A DNA stretch of 64,000 nucleotides, from positions 3,359,601 through 3,423,600 of the forward strand of contig CM073322.1 in the NCBI GenBank assembly GCA_037043015.1. The letters run 5' to 3'. How positions within the stretch are numbered: position 1 is the stretch's first letter; every line of letters starts with the position of its first letter. The notes under the pieces were generated by a model. It was given only the letters and a program-made list of their open reading frames with translations. It made no database searches and was not told the DNA's origin. Made by a program: the position numbers and the translations under genes. Positions 11,232 to 21,346 of the stretch are shown here, piece by piece. Source of the stretch: Bryum argenteum (lineage: Eukaryota > Streptophyta > Bryopsida > Bryales > Bryaceae).

Positions 11232-12086
11232 CCCCTAAAGGAGAAAGGAACTATTTGCATGCTTTACCCTCAAAACTGCCCTCTTTCAATGCAAGGTGAG
11301 ATTTTTATTTTATGACATATTTTGAAGTATATAACCGTAAGATCTAGTAGATAACTTGTACAAGATCATGTACGCAAAATTTTGAACTAAAATTCCTCAC
11401 CGTTTGTGAGATCTTAACGTTCAAAGCTGGATTTTTTTTTTTTTTTTTTTTCCCTTGTTGAGAAAAGAGAAAGCAATGTTTTGAGGGCCAAAATAACCAC
11501 TTTTGGGAGTAAATTTGATTTGAGGCTCTTCAAATTCTTGATGTTAGGTGAGTTAGGAATATGTCAATGCAATTTTTATCCTCAGAGGACCTATGAAAAC
11601 TATAGAAATGCTTCATTTTTCACATGGAGGTATGCTAAATTTCAAATACAAAGGCCGGTCTTTGACAATAGAAAAGGCATGTGAAATATTATTAGATTGG
11701 AAATCCGAACGGTGAGATCATGCCTCGAAACCTTATTTGCACAAAGAAAAATAAAAAATAAAAAACTTGAAAAAAAGTAAAATCTCAAATTTTGGTGAAT
11801 TTTTGAAGTTTCTGCGATCTAATAGATTTTGGGCAGATTTTGAGAATAAATGAGCATATACCACAGTTTGGGCAGTTTTGGGTAGTTTTCAAATAGTGTT
11901 TTCAAACTTTGAGTGTGAATATCTTCTAAAGTATGAGGAATTTCAAAGCATGAAATAACTTTTCGGAAAGGTATGGGAAAAATATATGATTTGCCAAAGG
12001 TGCAACTTCATGCGGTCTAAATTTAGTAATTCCGATGCTGCCCAGATCCAAATCGACCACAGAATGGTCGATTTCTCCTTTACTGG
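11232..12086. mobile_element. TTAA-flanked element nested in the CACTA-like element, 855 bp
   Basis: TTAA stands at 11228-11231 and 12087-12090. The inverted ends are CCCCTAAAGGAGAAAGG and, from the right, CCAGTAAAGGAGAAATC. A long T run lies at 11431-11452. No open frame of transposase size is present. No empty-site copy exists in this window, so the call rests on the ends and the duplicated TTAA. Confidence 0.65.
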
Positions 12087-12726
12087 TTAAAAACTTTACT
12101 TTAATCTCATTATTGCATTTCCACGTTCCTTCTTACCCTGGAACACACCTGGACCAACCCCGAATACACTCCTCATATCAGTTACGGGGAAGTATCCAAA
12201 GCTAAAACGATGTAGATGTGGCAGGGTAAAGTTTACTAAAGAATCATCCACTACATAGGCCCCCCTCTTCCCTGAGGTAACTCGAGCTTGATGCTTATAG
12301 TTGATTTTACCAAATCATGCAATAGTTTTCCGATAATATCAAATTAGTCAAAATAAGTGTTGAAAACATGTCCCACTATTAGTATTATAACCTCCAGGCA
12401 TAAACATTCAAGGATAAATCAAACTAACATCCTACCCAAGCTCGCCTCAAAATAGCTTTGGGATGTTGTAAAAGAAATAACCTTTTAGGTGAGCACAATG
12501 TATAGAGACACTTAAAAATTTATTTGTAATTGAAAACCCTCATTGAGTTTGAAATAGGTCCTAATGATGGGATTGAGTGGGTCTAGCCCTTTAACGCGCC
12601 TACATCCAAAATGTGGACGCCGGAAGCTAGAAGCAATTTTCATCCATTCATAATTCTCTTGGTTCTTGAGCTAGTTGACTATCATTTGTATGGTACAAAT
12701 CTTCGAAAATCCATAGAATTAGTTAA

Positions 12727-13707
12727 CCCCTAAACGTCCTTGGGGTATTTTTAGCAAAAAACCATTTTTTCAAAAAAGTGTAATACATGAAAATGAAAGC
12801 AAGAAATTTAGATCTCAACCGTACAAACTTGTAATAGACTTGTTGTATGTCATGTGGACAAAAACTTGACTCATGACACCTCATAGATTGCGAGATCGTA
12901 ACGTATTAGTGCGCAAAACAGGGTACAAAATTCCATCATTTTCACTTTGAAGTGAAAATACTACCAACATGAAATTTGCAACCAAAAAATCACAAACTAT
13001 AAAGTTGTTCATCTTCATGTCAAGAACACTTTTGTAGCAAAAAATTTCATCAAAAAATTATTTTGGCTCAAATAGTAGCCTTCCAGCGGTGAAAACTACC
13101 CCAAAATTTACAAAGAAAAAATAGTCCAAAACTAGACCCTCTGCACTAAAATCCATGCCCTATGTTCAATACATCTTCAATTAGGTCAAGGATTCTACCA
13201 CTATAACTAGACTCTTATTGGACTCCATCCCAAAAAATAAAACCAAAATCCAACGGTGGATGAGGGAGATCTAGCTCCTCAAAAATCGTCCATTTTTTCA
13301 CTTTTTTTATTGTAGAAACATCATGGCAAATCCAATACCATAGTTATTTGGATTAAAAAACTTGAAACTAGAAAGATGTTAAGATGCATCTAAAGATCAT
13401 ATTTATGTAAGAAAAATTCATAGAAAACTATTTTTGATTCTACATAATTAGCTTGCAATGGTAAAACATGCTCCAAGTTTGGAATCTCAAAATCAAAAGC
13501 TGCCTTCACTAAAATGCTTGCCATTAATTCATACTTCATTGTATCGGTCTGCAATTTTTAATACACATACTAGACTTGATGTGGGACCCAACCCAAGTTA
13601 TTTCGTTCAAAACGAAGTCGGGATGAAGAAGTTATGGCTCTTAAAAGTTTAAAAGTTTCTGCCCTTCATCCAAAATGTCGTTTTTCGACATCAAGGACGT
13701 TTAGGGG
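12727..13707. mobile_element. TTAA-flanked element nested in the CACTA-like element, 981 bp
   Basis: TTAA stands at 12723-12726 and 13708-13711, with near-perfect inverted ends CCCCTAAACGTCCTTG. The right-hand interior, read on the minus strand, matches the left part of block B (43433-43720 and 55125-55400): both have a GACATTTT stretch, then GAGCCAT, then an ACCATTGCAAGC segment. A family member is therefore also embedded in block B. It is non-coding and non-autonomous. Confidence 0.75.
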
Positions 13708-14521
13708 TTAATGTCAAGTTTATTTCTTAGTTCAGAAAGTGAGATCTTAAATATGATTATCCAAAATAAGTAGGATCAAATAAAGGAAATTTAGCACATA
13801 TTGCATGTTATTCTGAATTTGTACCAAATTTTTTCAAGTAAAAATTGTTAACTTGGGAGTTTTAATTGAATTTCAAAAGAAAACCATGCAAAATTAATTT
13901 TAAAATATTAATATAATCTTTTGTTAAATCCAATTGTATAGATGTGATTTCCACATTGAGATTTACGACTATTGTTTGTATATCCACTCCAATTTTGTAA
14001 ATCATCAAACACTTTATAGCACATTTTTGAAATTGGTGATTTGGGACGTTAAAGGGGTAGACTCCAACCTTACTTGCATTTGGGGGGCTTTGAATTAGTT
14101 AATTAATTAAAGTAATTAAAACCCCATGTCCAAGGCAGCCCGCAGCTATCGGCTGCCCCTCCGCATCCCTCATCCAAGGCATTCGCCTCCTCATCGAAGG
14201 CGTTCCCCCATGTTCCCGTGTTCTCATGTTCTCATGTTCTCTCCCATTCGAAATGCTTGATCCGACGGCTCGAGATGTAGCACATGATTGGACGGCCAGG
14301 ATGATCCAGGCCGGACTACCAAGCTAAGTGACGAGATAGGCCCCACCATAGTCCTTTAAAGAGGCAATATGCCGCGAAGCTATGCCACTGGAAGAACAAC
14401 GAGGCCCCACCCCACCCTCGTATGGGGGGAGCTGAATTACTATTTCCAGAGCCTTTCAATCAAAAGCGTCACTTCACCGGGTTAACAGGAACCAAGAACG
14501 ACGCTTCTGCTAGCAGTGTTG

Positions 14522-14731
14522 TTGGAGCCCGCGGTTGCTCTCAAGCAAGTGAGGCGAGTGAAGAACGGCGCCACATTGTGGTCTACGGAACAAAGGTCGC
14601 GGTACAGCCGATCAAGCAGCGATGGCTACTCGCGGAGGAGGTTCTGTCCCGCGTACCGAGACTCGACGGAGACGCATTATGTGAGCTTCAATCCGACGAT
14701 TGCAGTTCGCGTGGAGAATGAATATTGTTGA
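14522..14731 (+). pseudogene. HMA domain protein, gene 1, 3' part
   Basis: This is the C-terminal 69 codons of gene 1, cut off by the transposon. It reads LEPAVALKQVRRVKNGAT, then FCPAYRDSTETHYVSFNP and TIAVRVENEYC. It aligns with gene 2 from its EPARALNQVRR onward. With the element and one TTG removed, codon 92 (TTG, 8457-8459) is followed by TTG GAG CCC in the same frame, giving an uninterrupted 161-residue protein. No premature stop has accumulated in either half, so the insertion looks recent or the gene is still somehow used. Compared with gene 2 it lacks the duplicated SSPYMQ segment. Confidence 0.8.
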
Positions 14732-15105
14732 AATTAGTTGAACATAATGTACAGTGTAGCGGAGTAGCTGCGTTTTGGAGTCCACATTAGAGCGATCGCA
14801 ATTAGGTTCATAGCATAGCAAATTTTGACTGGAACTCCGAGGAGGTATTGAGAACGATGCCTGTGGAGAGAGATTGTATCACAAACTCCACGCATATTAG
14901 AGTGGATTTCTGCGATGATGAAGCCATAGTTACACCTGCTGGCCATTTGGCACTTCATTTGTAAGTGCGCCAGCAATTTTATGCATAGAAAGCAGGTGCT
15001 AGTTTGAGCTGCAAGGCCGTCGATTATCAAAGTTGTATTGCGGATGAGCACTTCTTGTGCATTCGATCACCCCCTTCGCCTCAATCATTTCTTTAAAACC
15101 AGGAT
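14732..15105 (+). repeat. 3' flank duplicated downstream of genes 1 and 2 (copy 1)
   Basis: Downstream of gene 1 the sequence matches 20257-20670 downstream of gene 2, with many small gaps. Shared pieces include GGAGCGATCG-type and ATAGCATAGCA stretches, AACTCCACGCAT, CTGGCCATTT, TTGATTATGAAAGTTGTA-like and GCGGATGA. This shows that the genes arose by duplication of a segment extending past the coding region. The preserved part presumably includes the 3' untranslated region and transcript end. Confidence 0.75.
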
Positions 15106-17240
15106 TGCATTAGAGCCAGTGTTTGTCCGCTCCAACAAAGTCGCCTTAAACGTTTTACCAACGTCGCAATGAGCACAGGAACATAGTCGTGGGTACTTTT
15201 TCTTGAAATTCAAATCAAAGTTCTTTAATGTTTTACTTCCCTCACTGGAATAATCCCTGGAATAAGGTTTGTCCTTTAGCAGTGCTGGGTGTAAAATATA
15301 ATTGTAGGCAAAAAGGTGGAAGTGAGTACATACGATGTCTTAACATTCAAAGTTTTGTATTGAGGAAGAGGTTGTTATACTCTTCCATGATTATATTTTG
15401 ATATAACCTCTTCAACTCAAGTGAGTATATAACCTCATTGTATTTTCATATATTTATGAGCGTGAAGGTGACTATGAAGATTATTATAAAATACATGAAG
15501 ATTATTATATAAAAAAAAATGAGCAAAAACTTGTCATTTACTAACTAACTACACTTCATAACGTAACTACCTCATATTTTTATAGCTTAGTGGAGTTTAT
15601 TTAAGTTAAATTGAATGTAGACAAAGAGAGAAAGTCCTTATACAAAGAAAAGTTCAAAATATACAAGTAAGTTCATTGTTTTGTAATTTTTGTGAATTTG
15701 GTAAAATTGACCTTCAACCTATCGTATGTGCACGTTAGATTTGGGTTTTAGTAAGGTGGTCAATAACGGCGCAATTTTGGGCACAAGAAATCCACAGGGA
15801 TGTTAATAGTGGAAGTAATTTTCATGCATGGGGAAAATTAAAAGAAAGTCAAAGCAACTCGAATCATCATTTTTGACTCTTCTATAATGAGATATGATTT
15901 CTGAAGTTGGAAATATAGGTGTGTCTAAATGGTGCCCTATAGTGACTCACAAATGTTTACATTGAGTACATGGTAGTGTTGCATGGGGAAGCTGTCATGT
16001 ACCTCTGATTCTAGATTACTAAACCTCCGTTATGGGCAGTGCGTCATTATTGCTTGTTCTACTCTAGTGGTGAAATCTAATGTTTAGGTTAAATTTTGAG
16101 AGGTCCTTGTTTCCATTATTCATTTGAAATGATCAATTATGTATAGAGTTGAGGAGAACATCACGTAGTGTAGAGATAAGGTTTAAGATTGAGGTATCTA
16201 GTCAATTGCTAGTCTCTTTCTTTAGCAAGGTAAGGTACTAAAAAAACGCCCAAAATAAAATTATGAAGTTTCCTTGTCAAGTTGACAAGGAAATGAAGGA
16301 ATGAGAAAACGTCTAAGATAAAGTTGTAAAGTTTCATTGTGAAGTTGACAAGGGAATAAAATTTTGAAGAGGTCTAAAACTTGTGGAGGACTGGTTCAAC
16401 CAAAGTAATGAGTTATGGAGTATTCTAGAATCAGTTACGAATGATCAAATTTAGATTAGTAGGAGTTTTGAAAATTGTCTACTTCCACTCTCACGATTGT
16501 ACCACTCTCACGATTGTACCACTCTCACGATTGTTACAATGGCAATACTCCAAGTGCCAGTTTTAGCATACTAAAATTGTCAATTTAACACTAAAATTGC
16601 AATTAAAATATTGTCAATATTGGTGGACAGGTATATTTGGCCATGATTCTAGAATGGCACCTTGGATGCCATTTTGGAGCACATGTTACTACTTTATAAT
16701 GTCACCATCCTTGTTGTATCTCTCTTTTTATTGAATTTTAATCCATGTCACGGAAGTATCCAGGTTATATCCCACTTCCTTGTGAATAGGATGACTAATC
16801 ACCAAATTCACCAAATTCTTATGCCTATATAGGTAACACTGTAATGTTTGTTAAATAACAACATCTTGGCAATTGCTTTGTAATATCACGGTCTCTATTT
16901 CCTAAACTAAGCTTGTGACACTGACAATTTTGCTAACTGTCCCCATTTCAACCCCTTGGTAATCACTGAAACCCCTCTAGGATTGACTTGACTTTGACAA
17001 AACTCCCAACTACAAAATTTGGGTCACATGATTTGGAAACTTAATGCAGATCTTAATGTATTCCATATGTTCTCAACAAGACCATTCATTTTCCATATTC
17101 CTCATACTTTAGAAGAGATTCATTCGTTAAAGTTCAGAAATGGATTATACCGGAAACGCCCATTGCCCATCTTGGTAGACACAGTAGAGACGAGAAGAGA
17201 GCTCCAGCAGTACAGTAGGCCACTAGTGTATAGTTGTTAG
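15106..17240. other. AT-rich intergenic stretch
   Basis: No gene recognised. It contains an imperfect duplication of about 65 bp (16250-16375, around AGTTTCCTTGTCAAGTTGAC) and a three-unit 17-bp tandem repeat at 16485-16535. Confidence 0.6.
16485..16535 (+). repeat. 17-bp tandem repeat, three units
   Basis: CCACTCTCACGATTGTA is repeated three times head to tail, essentially without mismatch. Confidence 0.9.
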
Positions 17241-17247
17241 GCCCAGC

Positions 17248-17255
17248 TTATAAAA
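17248..17255 (+). promoter_or_regulatory. TATA box of gene 3
   Basis: TTATAAAA lies 143 bp before the ATG of gene 3, giving an expected transcript start near 17280 and a leader of about 120 nt. Gene 2 has its TATA box at almost the same distance. Confidence 0.6.
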
Positions 17256-17397
17256 CCCGACTTCAATCAGGCACTCTCTCACTCACTGAGGTGTCGATCG
17301 TTCGCCCAACATCCTCATTCTTCCCACGTACTGTACTACATGCTCCACCTTGACATCGAGCTATCATCCAGATCGCTAGCTTCACAGATCGACAGCC

Positions 17398-17763
17398 ATG
17401 GCAGCCAGAATGCCATCCATGCAGGAACTGTTCTATGGGGACAGTACCACGCAGGAGTACCGTCGAACTTTCATTCCTTGCTCTCAACAATATGTTGCAG
17501 TGCCTGGTGATCAGCCTGTCGTCGTCACGCGCTACGAGCCTGCCCGGCTGCTTCGAAGCTACAACATAAACAGATATCAGCAACCACGAAACTACATCGG
17601 TGAACAAGGCAGACTCAATATCAGCATCGGTGATCAAGGCAGGCACAATAGCAGCAGTGTTACGTCGACGACGTACTCCTGCACCCATTGCCCCACGTAC
17701 CGACCTTGTCCCAGCACCAGCCACTTCTATCATGCCAAGGCTGAGCAATCTAAATCGGAGTAA
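17398..17763 (+). CDS. HMA-family relative without an HMA domain, gene 3
   Basis: This 121-residue protein lies between genes 1 and 2 on the same strand. It begins MAARMPSMQELFYGD, sharing SMQELFYG with gene 1 and SMQEMYFG with gene 2. Its C-terminus HCPTYRPCPSTSHFY resembles the tail CPAYRDTAETHY of gene 2. The middle has no MxCxxC metal site and no HMA fold; instead it carries YQQPRNYIGEQGRLN, then ISIGDQGRHNSSS, a weak internal duplication. It has a TATA box, a plausible leader and an AATAAA signal 212 bp after the stop. The likely reading is a paralogue that lost the metal-binding centre and kept the two termini. Its function is unknown. A longer antisense frame over it is treated as a shadow. 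Confidence 0.6.
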   Translation: MAARMPSMQELFYGDSTTQEYRRTFIPCSQQYVAVPGDQPVVVTRYEPARLLRSYNINRYQQPRNYIGEQGRLNISIGDQGRHNSSSVTSTTYSCTHCPTYRPCPSTSHFYHAKAEQSKSE

Positions 17764-17974
17764 CGAACTCCATCGATGGTGTTTGAGGCTTCAGTTTTGA
17801 CCAACGAGGAAAAGAAGAATGTAGCTGGCTAGATAGGACTTGAGTTTGGATTGTAAACATTGGATTAACTAGTGTGCACATGCCAATTACAGTCTCTAGC
17901 TTCCCGTTAGAACATACGTAGAGAGTGCTGCTTGAATAACAAAGCAACGACCTTTGAAAGCTGTATATTTCTGA

Positions 17975-17980
17975 AATAAA
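17975..17980 (+). terminator. Possible polyadenylation signal of gene 3
   Basis: AATAAA lies 212 bp after the stop codon of gene 3, within the usual range for a plant near-upstream element. Confidence 0.4.
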
Positions 17981-17999
17981 TTTCAATGGATGCATCATT

Positions 18000-19350
18000 T
18001 CGATGTTTGTGCAAGGTTTTTGTGTTGATGAGCTTCACGAGAATGTTCAGTAGACAAAGCAGACTAAGAAGGTGATGTTGTTTATGTACCTTCAACTGCG
18101 AGCTCCATGCTTACAAGAATGTCGAAACAAAACGGGATCAAGTTCAATCGTTACGGGGGATCCGTCAGGTATGATGTACCGAAAGCAAGACGACGAGTTC
18201 TTACCTCAGACTTTGTAGTTTGATTCCTATTTTGCAGAGGAGTTTCGTAGTGCTGAAGAGTCTCGGTAAGCAAGGGTCAGGACAACATGCTGGTGCTATT
18301 AAATTTCGAATGCGGTCTTCTTGGTCTTCTCTGATGTGGGATCTTGCCACTGTAGCAGCTTCCGAGAATGGTAGCATCCACGCCAGCGCAATCTTCTCGA
18401 CCACCTCGTCGCTGACTGAGTGAGCCCCTGAATGGTTTCTTGATTCACGTGAGCCCCTGAATTCATTCTTGATTCATCTCTCGAGCGACCAAAGCTCGAC
18501 TCCCTCGGCCCGAGAAGCTGCAACTTGTGATCCAGACTTCTATAGATGCGAAGTGGAGAGGATACAATCTCGATGTTGGTGCCAAGCAGCAGGTTGAGTC
18601 AGTCGTGGACCTCGCGTGCCTAATAATTACATCAATCCGCATGTACCAGGTCCAATGGTGGATTAATCTCTGGCCGGGCCCCCGGAACCAGGTGAAACCT
18701 GTGCATACCTCTTCGCCATGCATCCAGCAACTTGCATTCACGATACAAGTACACTCCTGTCTCGCACTGAAGCAGTATTCCATCGGTGGACGGAACCTTC
18801 AACCCTTCCACTGATTGGGATTGCTACTTGTGTGACTTTTCTCGTCCTAAAAACATGTTGTTTGTCCCTTGCGCCTTCGTACACTCCCCTTTACTATTTG
18901 CGACACCTTTCTTGGTCAGCACAGATTTCTTCGGAATCCAGCACCAGATATTACTTTGGATGGCAAATATTCGGACTATATATCTCTCGGGTTTCATTCA
19001 TCTATTTCTGAAATTTCAAAAACAAGTGGCGAGGAACAAGGATCACGAACTCCGATAGTCCGTTGCTGAAGACCGTGCCGAAGATGAATAGGTCCCGCTC
19101 GTCTTCCGAAATCCGTAGTAAAATCTGATCCGAAATCTACGACTTCAACTTTGCTGATTAGCTTAGAAACCTAAGGCGCTTGAAATCAGGAAATCGTTAG
19201 CTTGAAAACATAGCTGGAAACATCGTGTGTTTTCGCAATCAATCTTCACAGCTGTAATATTTTACGACCTTGTGTTTCGGTAAACATTGGAGCGATTAAC
19301 TGCATTAGTCTTTACGTTAATGAAATTGACATCTCGATGTGAGGTTGATT
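18000..19350. other. Intergenic stretch with unassigned open frames
   Basis: Codon-like, GC-moderate sequence with several short frames, for example one at 18718-19011 and one reading DITLDGKYSDYISLGFHSSI near 18935-18995. None is recognised, none shares a start with the neighbouring genes, and the frames switch. They could be remains of a decayed gene or another captured fragment. Confidence 0.3.
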
Positions 19351-19559
19351 TTTTTTGTGTAAGAAAAAGCGATGCGATGCCACTCTGCAGTTGAGAGTGC
19401 GCGAATTTCAGGAAGGCATACCTTGGGGATACGTAAAGGACGCAGCCGTCACGGTCCTGAGACCATGTGCTGGCCGCACTTTCAATCTCCTCCCTCCATG
19501 TCCTCGTCCGGCTCTGACGCCACTGTCGTTTCCTGTGGACCGTGCAGACACACTTCTGC

Positions 19560-19566
19560 TATAAAA
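19560..19566 (+). promoter_or_regulatory. TATA box of gene 2
   Basis: TATAAAA lies 151 bp before the ATG at 19711. An open frame in phase with the gene runs upstream from 19372, but this TATA box lies inside it, which supports the downstream ATG as the real start. Confidence 0.6.
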
Positions 19567-19710
19567 TCATTTCTTGTACCTCATCTCAGCCTGCAATCAA
19601 GAGTTTACCTGCCCTTCGCAACAGCTAGTACGCTTTCAATTACGAGTTTTGTATCCAAGCTGTGCTTCGCAACAGTTCAAGCCAAGGCCGGATACTTTCT
19701 AGCAGAAACG

Positions 19711-20256
19711 ATGGCCATGTCCATGCAGGAGATGTATTTCGGTGCGAGGGAGCCTGCCTACTTCGTCCATTACGCACAGCAAACGTCACGCCCCCGCTCT
19801 CACGCTTACCGGATTCCAGTGAGCACGTTCGACTTGATGGTGCCTATGTGCTGCGCGCGCTGTGTAGACGAGGTGCGCGATGCGCTTCGTGCCATGGGAG
19901 GCGTCCTTGACGTTCTTTGCGACGCTCGTAACCAGCGCGTCACTGTCACGGGATGCGTGGAACCTGCGCGTGCTCTTAATCAAGTGAGGCGAGTGCAGAA
20001 CGGCGCCACAAGCTCGCCATACATGCAACAAAGCAACAACATCAGCAGGTCGTATGTTCAAAGATCGCAGTTCAACGGAACGAGCTCGCCTTACATGCAA
20101 GAAAGCAACAGCAGCGGGTCGTATGTTCAAACCTCTCAGTGCAACAACGGCGATGCTTACTCGTGGAGCTTGTGTCCCGCGTACAGAGACACCGCGGAGA
20201 CGCATTACATGAGTTTCAATCCGACAGTTGCTATTCGCGTGGAGAACGATTATTGA
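19711..20256 (+). CDS. HMA domain protein, gene 2
   Basis: This is an intact single-exon gene for a 181-residue heavy-metal-associated protein. The N-terminus MAMSMQEMYFG is conserved with genes 1 and 3. The HMA domain spans about residues 40-95, with the MCCARC metal site at 46-51 (Cys48 and Cys51 in the MxCxxC pattern). DVLCDARNQRVTVTG follows, matching the strand that closes the fold. Residues 97-120 and 122-143 are a direct duplication (NGATSSPYMQQSN and NGTSSPYMQESN), a low-complexity S/N/Q/Y linker. The tail CPAYRDTAETHYMSFN, then PTVAIRVENDY, is shared with gene 1. There is no CaaX box, signal peptide or membrane segment, so it is probably a soluble cytosolic or nuclear protein. Metal binding follows from the family; the partner is unknown. 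Confidence 0.88.
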   Translation: MAMSMQEMYFGAREPAYFVHYAQQTSRPRSHAYRIPVSTFDLMVPMCCARCVDEVRDALRAMGGVLDVLCDARNQRVTVTGCVEPARALNQVRRVQNGATSSPYMQQSNNISRSYVQRSQFNGTSSPYMQESNSSGSYVQTSQCNNGDAYSWSLCPAYRDTAETHYMSFNPTVAIRVENDY

Positions 20257-20670
20257 GCTTGTGTTTCGATCCTGTACAGTTTTCCTTAACTAATTAGCTG
20301 CGACATCAGCTCCACATTGGAGCGATCGGAATGCTCGAGGTTGCCGATTGATAGCATAGCAGATTTTGACCGGATCTCTGAGAAGCTTATTGAAACCCTG
20401 AGATAGAGATAAAATCTGAGGACGACTCTGTGTTGATCTATTGCGAAAGGTAAATTGTCGAACTCCACGCATCTTACTTAGCGAGAGTGGATTTGTTCGA
20501 TGAAGAAACCATACACCTCCTGGCCATTTCGCACTTCATCTGTGAGTGCGGTGGCAAGTTTATCAATTAAAATCAGGTGCTATTCTGAGCCGCGAGGCCA
20601 TTGATTATGAAAGTTGTAATGCGGATGAACACTTCTCTTGCACAATCGATCAACACCTCCGCCTCAATGT
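20257..20670 (+). repeat. 3' flank duplicated downstream of genes 1 and 2 (copy 2)
   Basis: This is the counterpart of 14732-15105. Both run from just after the stop codon to about 400 bp beyond, and both end near a GATCA-CACC-CCGCCTCAAT stretch. The divergence is clearly higher than between copies of the surrounding mobile repeats, so the gene duplication is older than those. Confidence 0.75.
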
Positions 20671-21340
20671 TTCTATATCGTAATGTTGTAAGAGCCAGTG
20701 TCCGCCGCTCCAGCACAGTTGCATTAGATATCATTGTAACCGTGCAATGAAGATTACACATGAAAGTGTTTTTCATACGTTTGCTTCAAATTTCGATTTC
20801 GGTTGATCTAAAGTGAGCGTATATTGATAAATGCAAAACGTAAAGAAAATTTCACATTTTCGAGGATCCATTTTTCCATTGGGGATCAAGGTTCTATATT
20901 TCTCATTGATTTTATTATGATATGATATCCTCCTAGCTTAATTAAGTATACAATCTCAATCATGTATCTCACTACACTATAATAGAATACGCTTTTGAGA
21001 ATATCCACTCTCCACAATCAATTTAGAAAAGCCGTAGTTGCCCAAAAATTGAAAATTTTCAAAGAAGTACAAAGAAAAGTCTGTGTAAAAGGTAAGGAGC
21101 TGACACGCTTCTCCTGCTAGCGTCCTTGGCAACCGCTCACTCCTGCTTGACGCAGATATGCAACATTTATTTTTTCCCTCCAACGATCTTACTCTTCGTT
21201 CTTAATTTCGCCATTCTAATTTTAACAACCAGCGTGCTTTTTTTGCTCTTTTAGTTGACCCTTAATCGCCTAACCCCTCTGAAAATATACTAAAAAGCAT
21301 GCCTGAGGGACATCCTTGGGCATTTAAGGAATAATCTGTG
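20671..21340. other. AT-rich intergenic stretch
   Basis: No gene recognised. At 21255-21331 a small segment with ends TGACCCTTAATCGCC and, from the right, TTCCTTAAATGCCC resembles a decayed TTAA-flanked mini-element of about 75 bp. Confidence 0.35.
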
Positions 21341-21346
21341 TGCACT

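Larger units (their letters stand above)
8460..14518. mobile_element. CACTA-like transposon with captured host gene pieces, 6.06 kb
   Basis: The left end starts CACTGCTAGCAG and the right end finishes CTGCTAGCAGTG. The terminal inverted repeats span 8460-8490 and 14488-14518, 31 bp with one mismatch. They are flanked by the 3-bp duplication TTG (8457-8459 and 14519-14521). CACT-type ends plus a 3-bp duplication fit the CACTA/EnSpm superfamily. I recognise no transposase, so it is probably non-autonomous. The interior holds INTS9 exon fragments (8898-10019, minus), an LEA-like fragment (10353-10600, minus), subterminal GGATGA repeats (8738-8895), and two nested TTAA-flanked elements (11232-12086 and 12727-13707). 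It sits inside the coding sequence of HMA gene 1. Confidence 0.85.

Noticed and set aside
17263-17748. 161-residue minus-strand open frame over gene 3
   Set aside because: It is antisense to a frame that has a TATA box, an ATG start and paralogue motifs at both ends. The minus frame has no recognised motif and probably reflects codon bias of the plus gene.
19372-19710. In-frame upstream extension of gene 2 from an ATG at 19372
   Set aside because: A TATA box at 19560 lies inside it, the residues are unlike genes 1 and 3, and the MxMSMQE start at 19711 is the conserved one.
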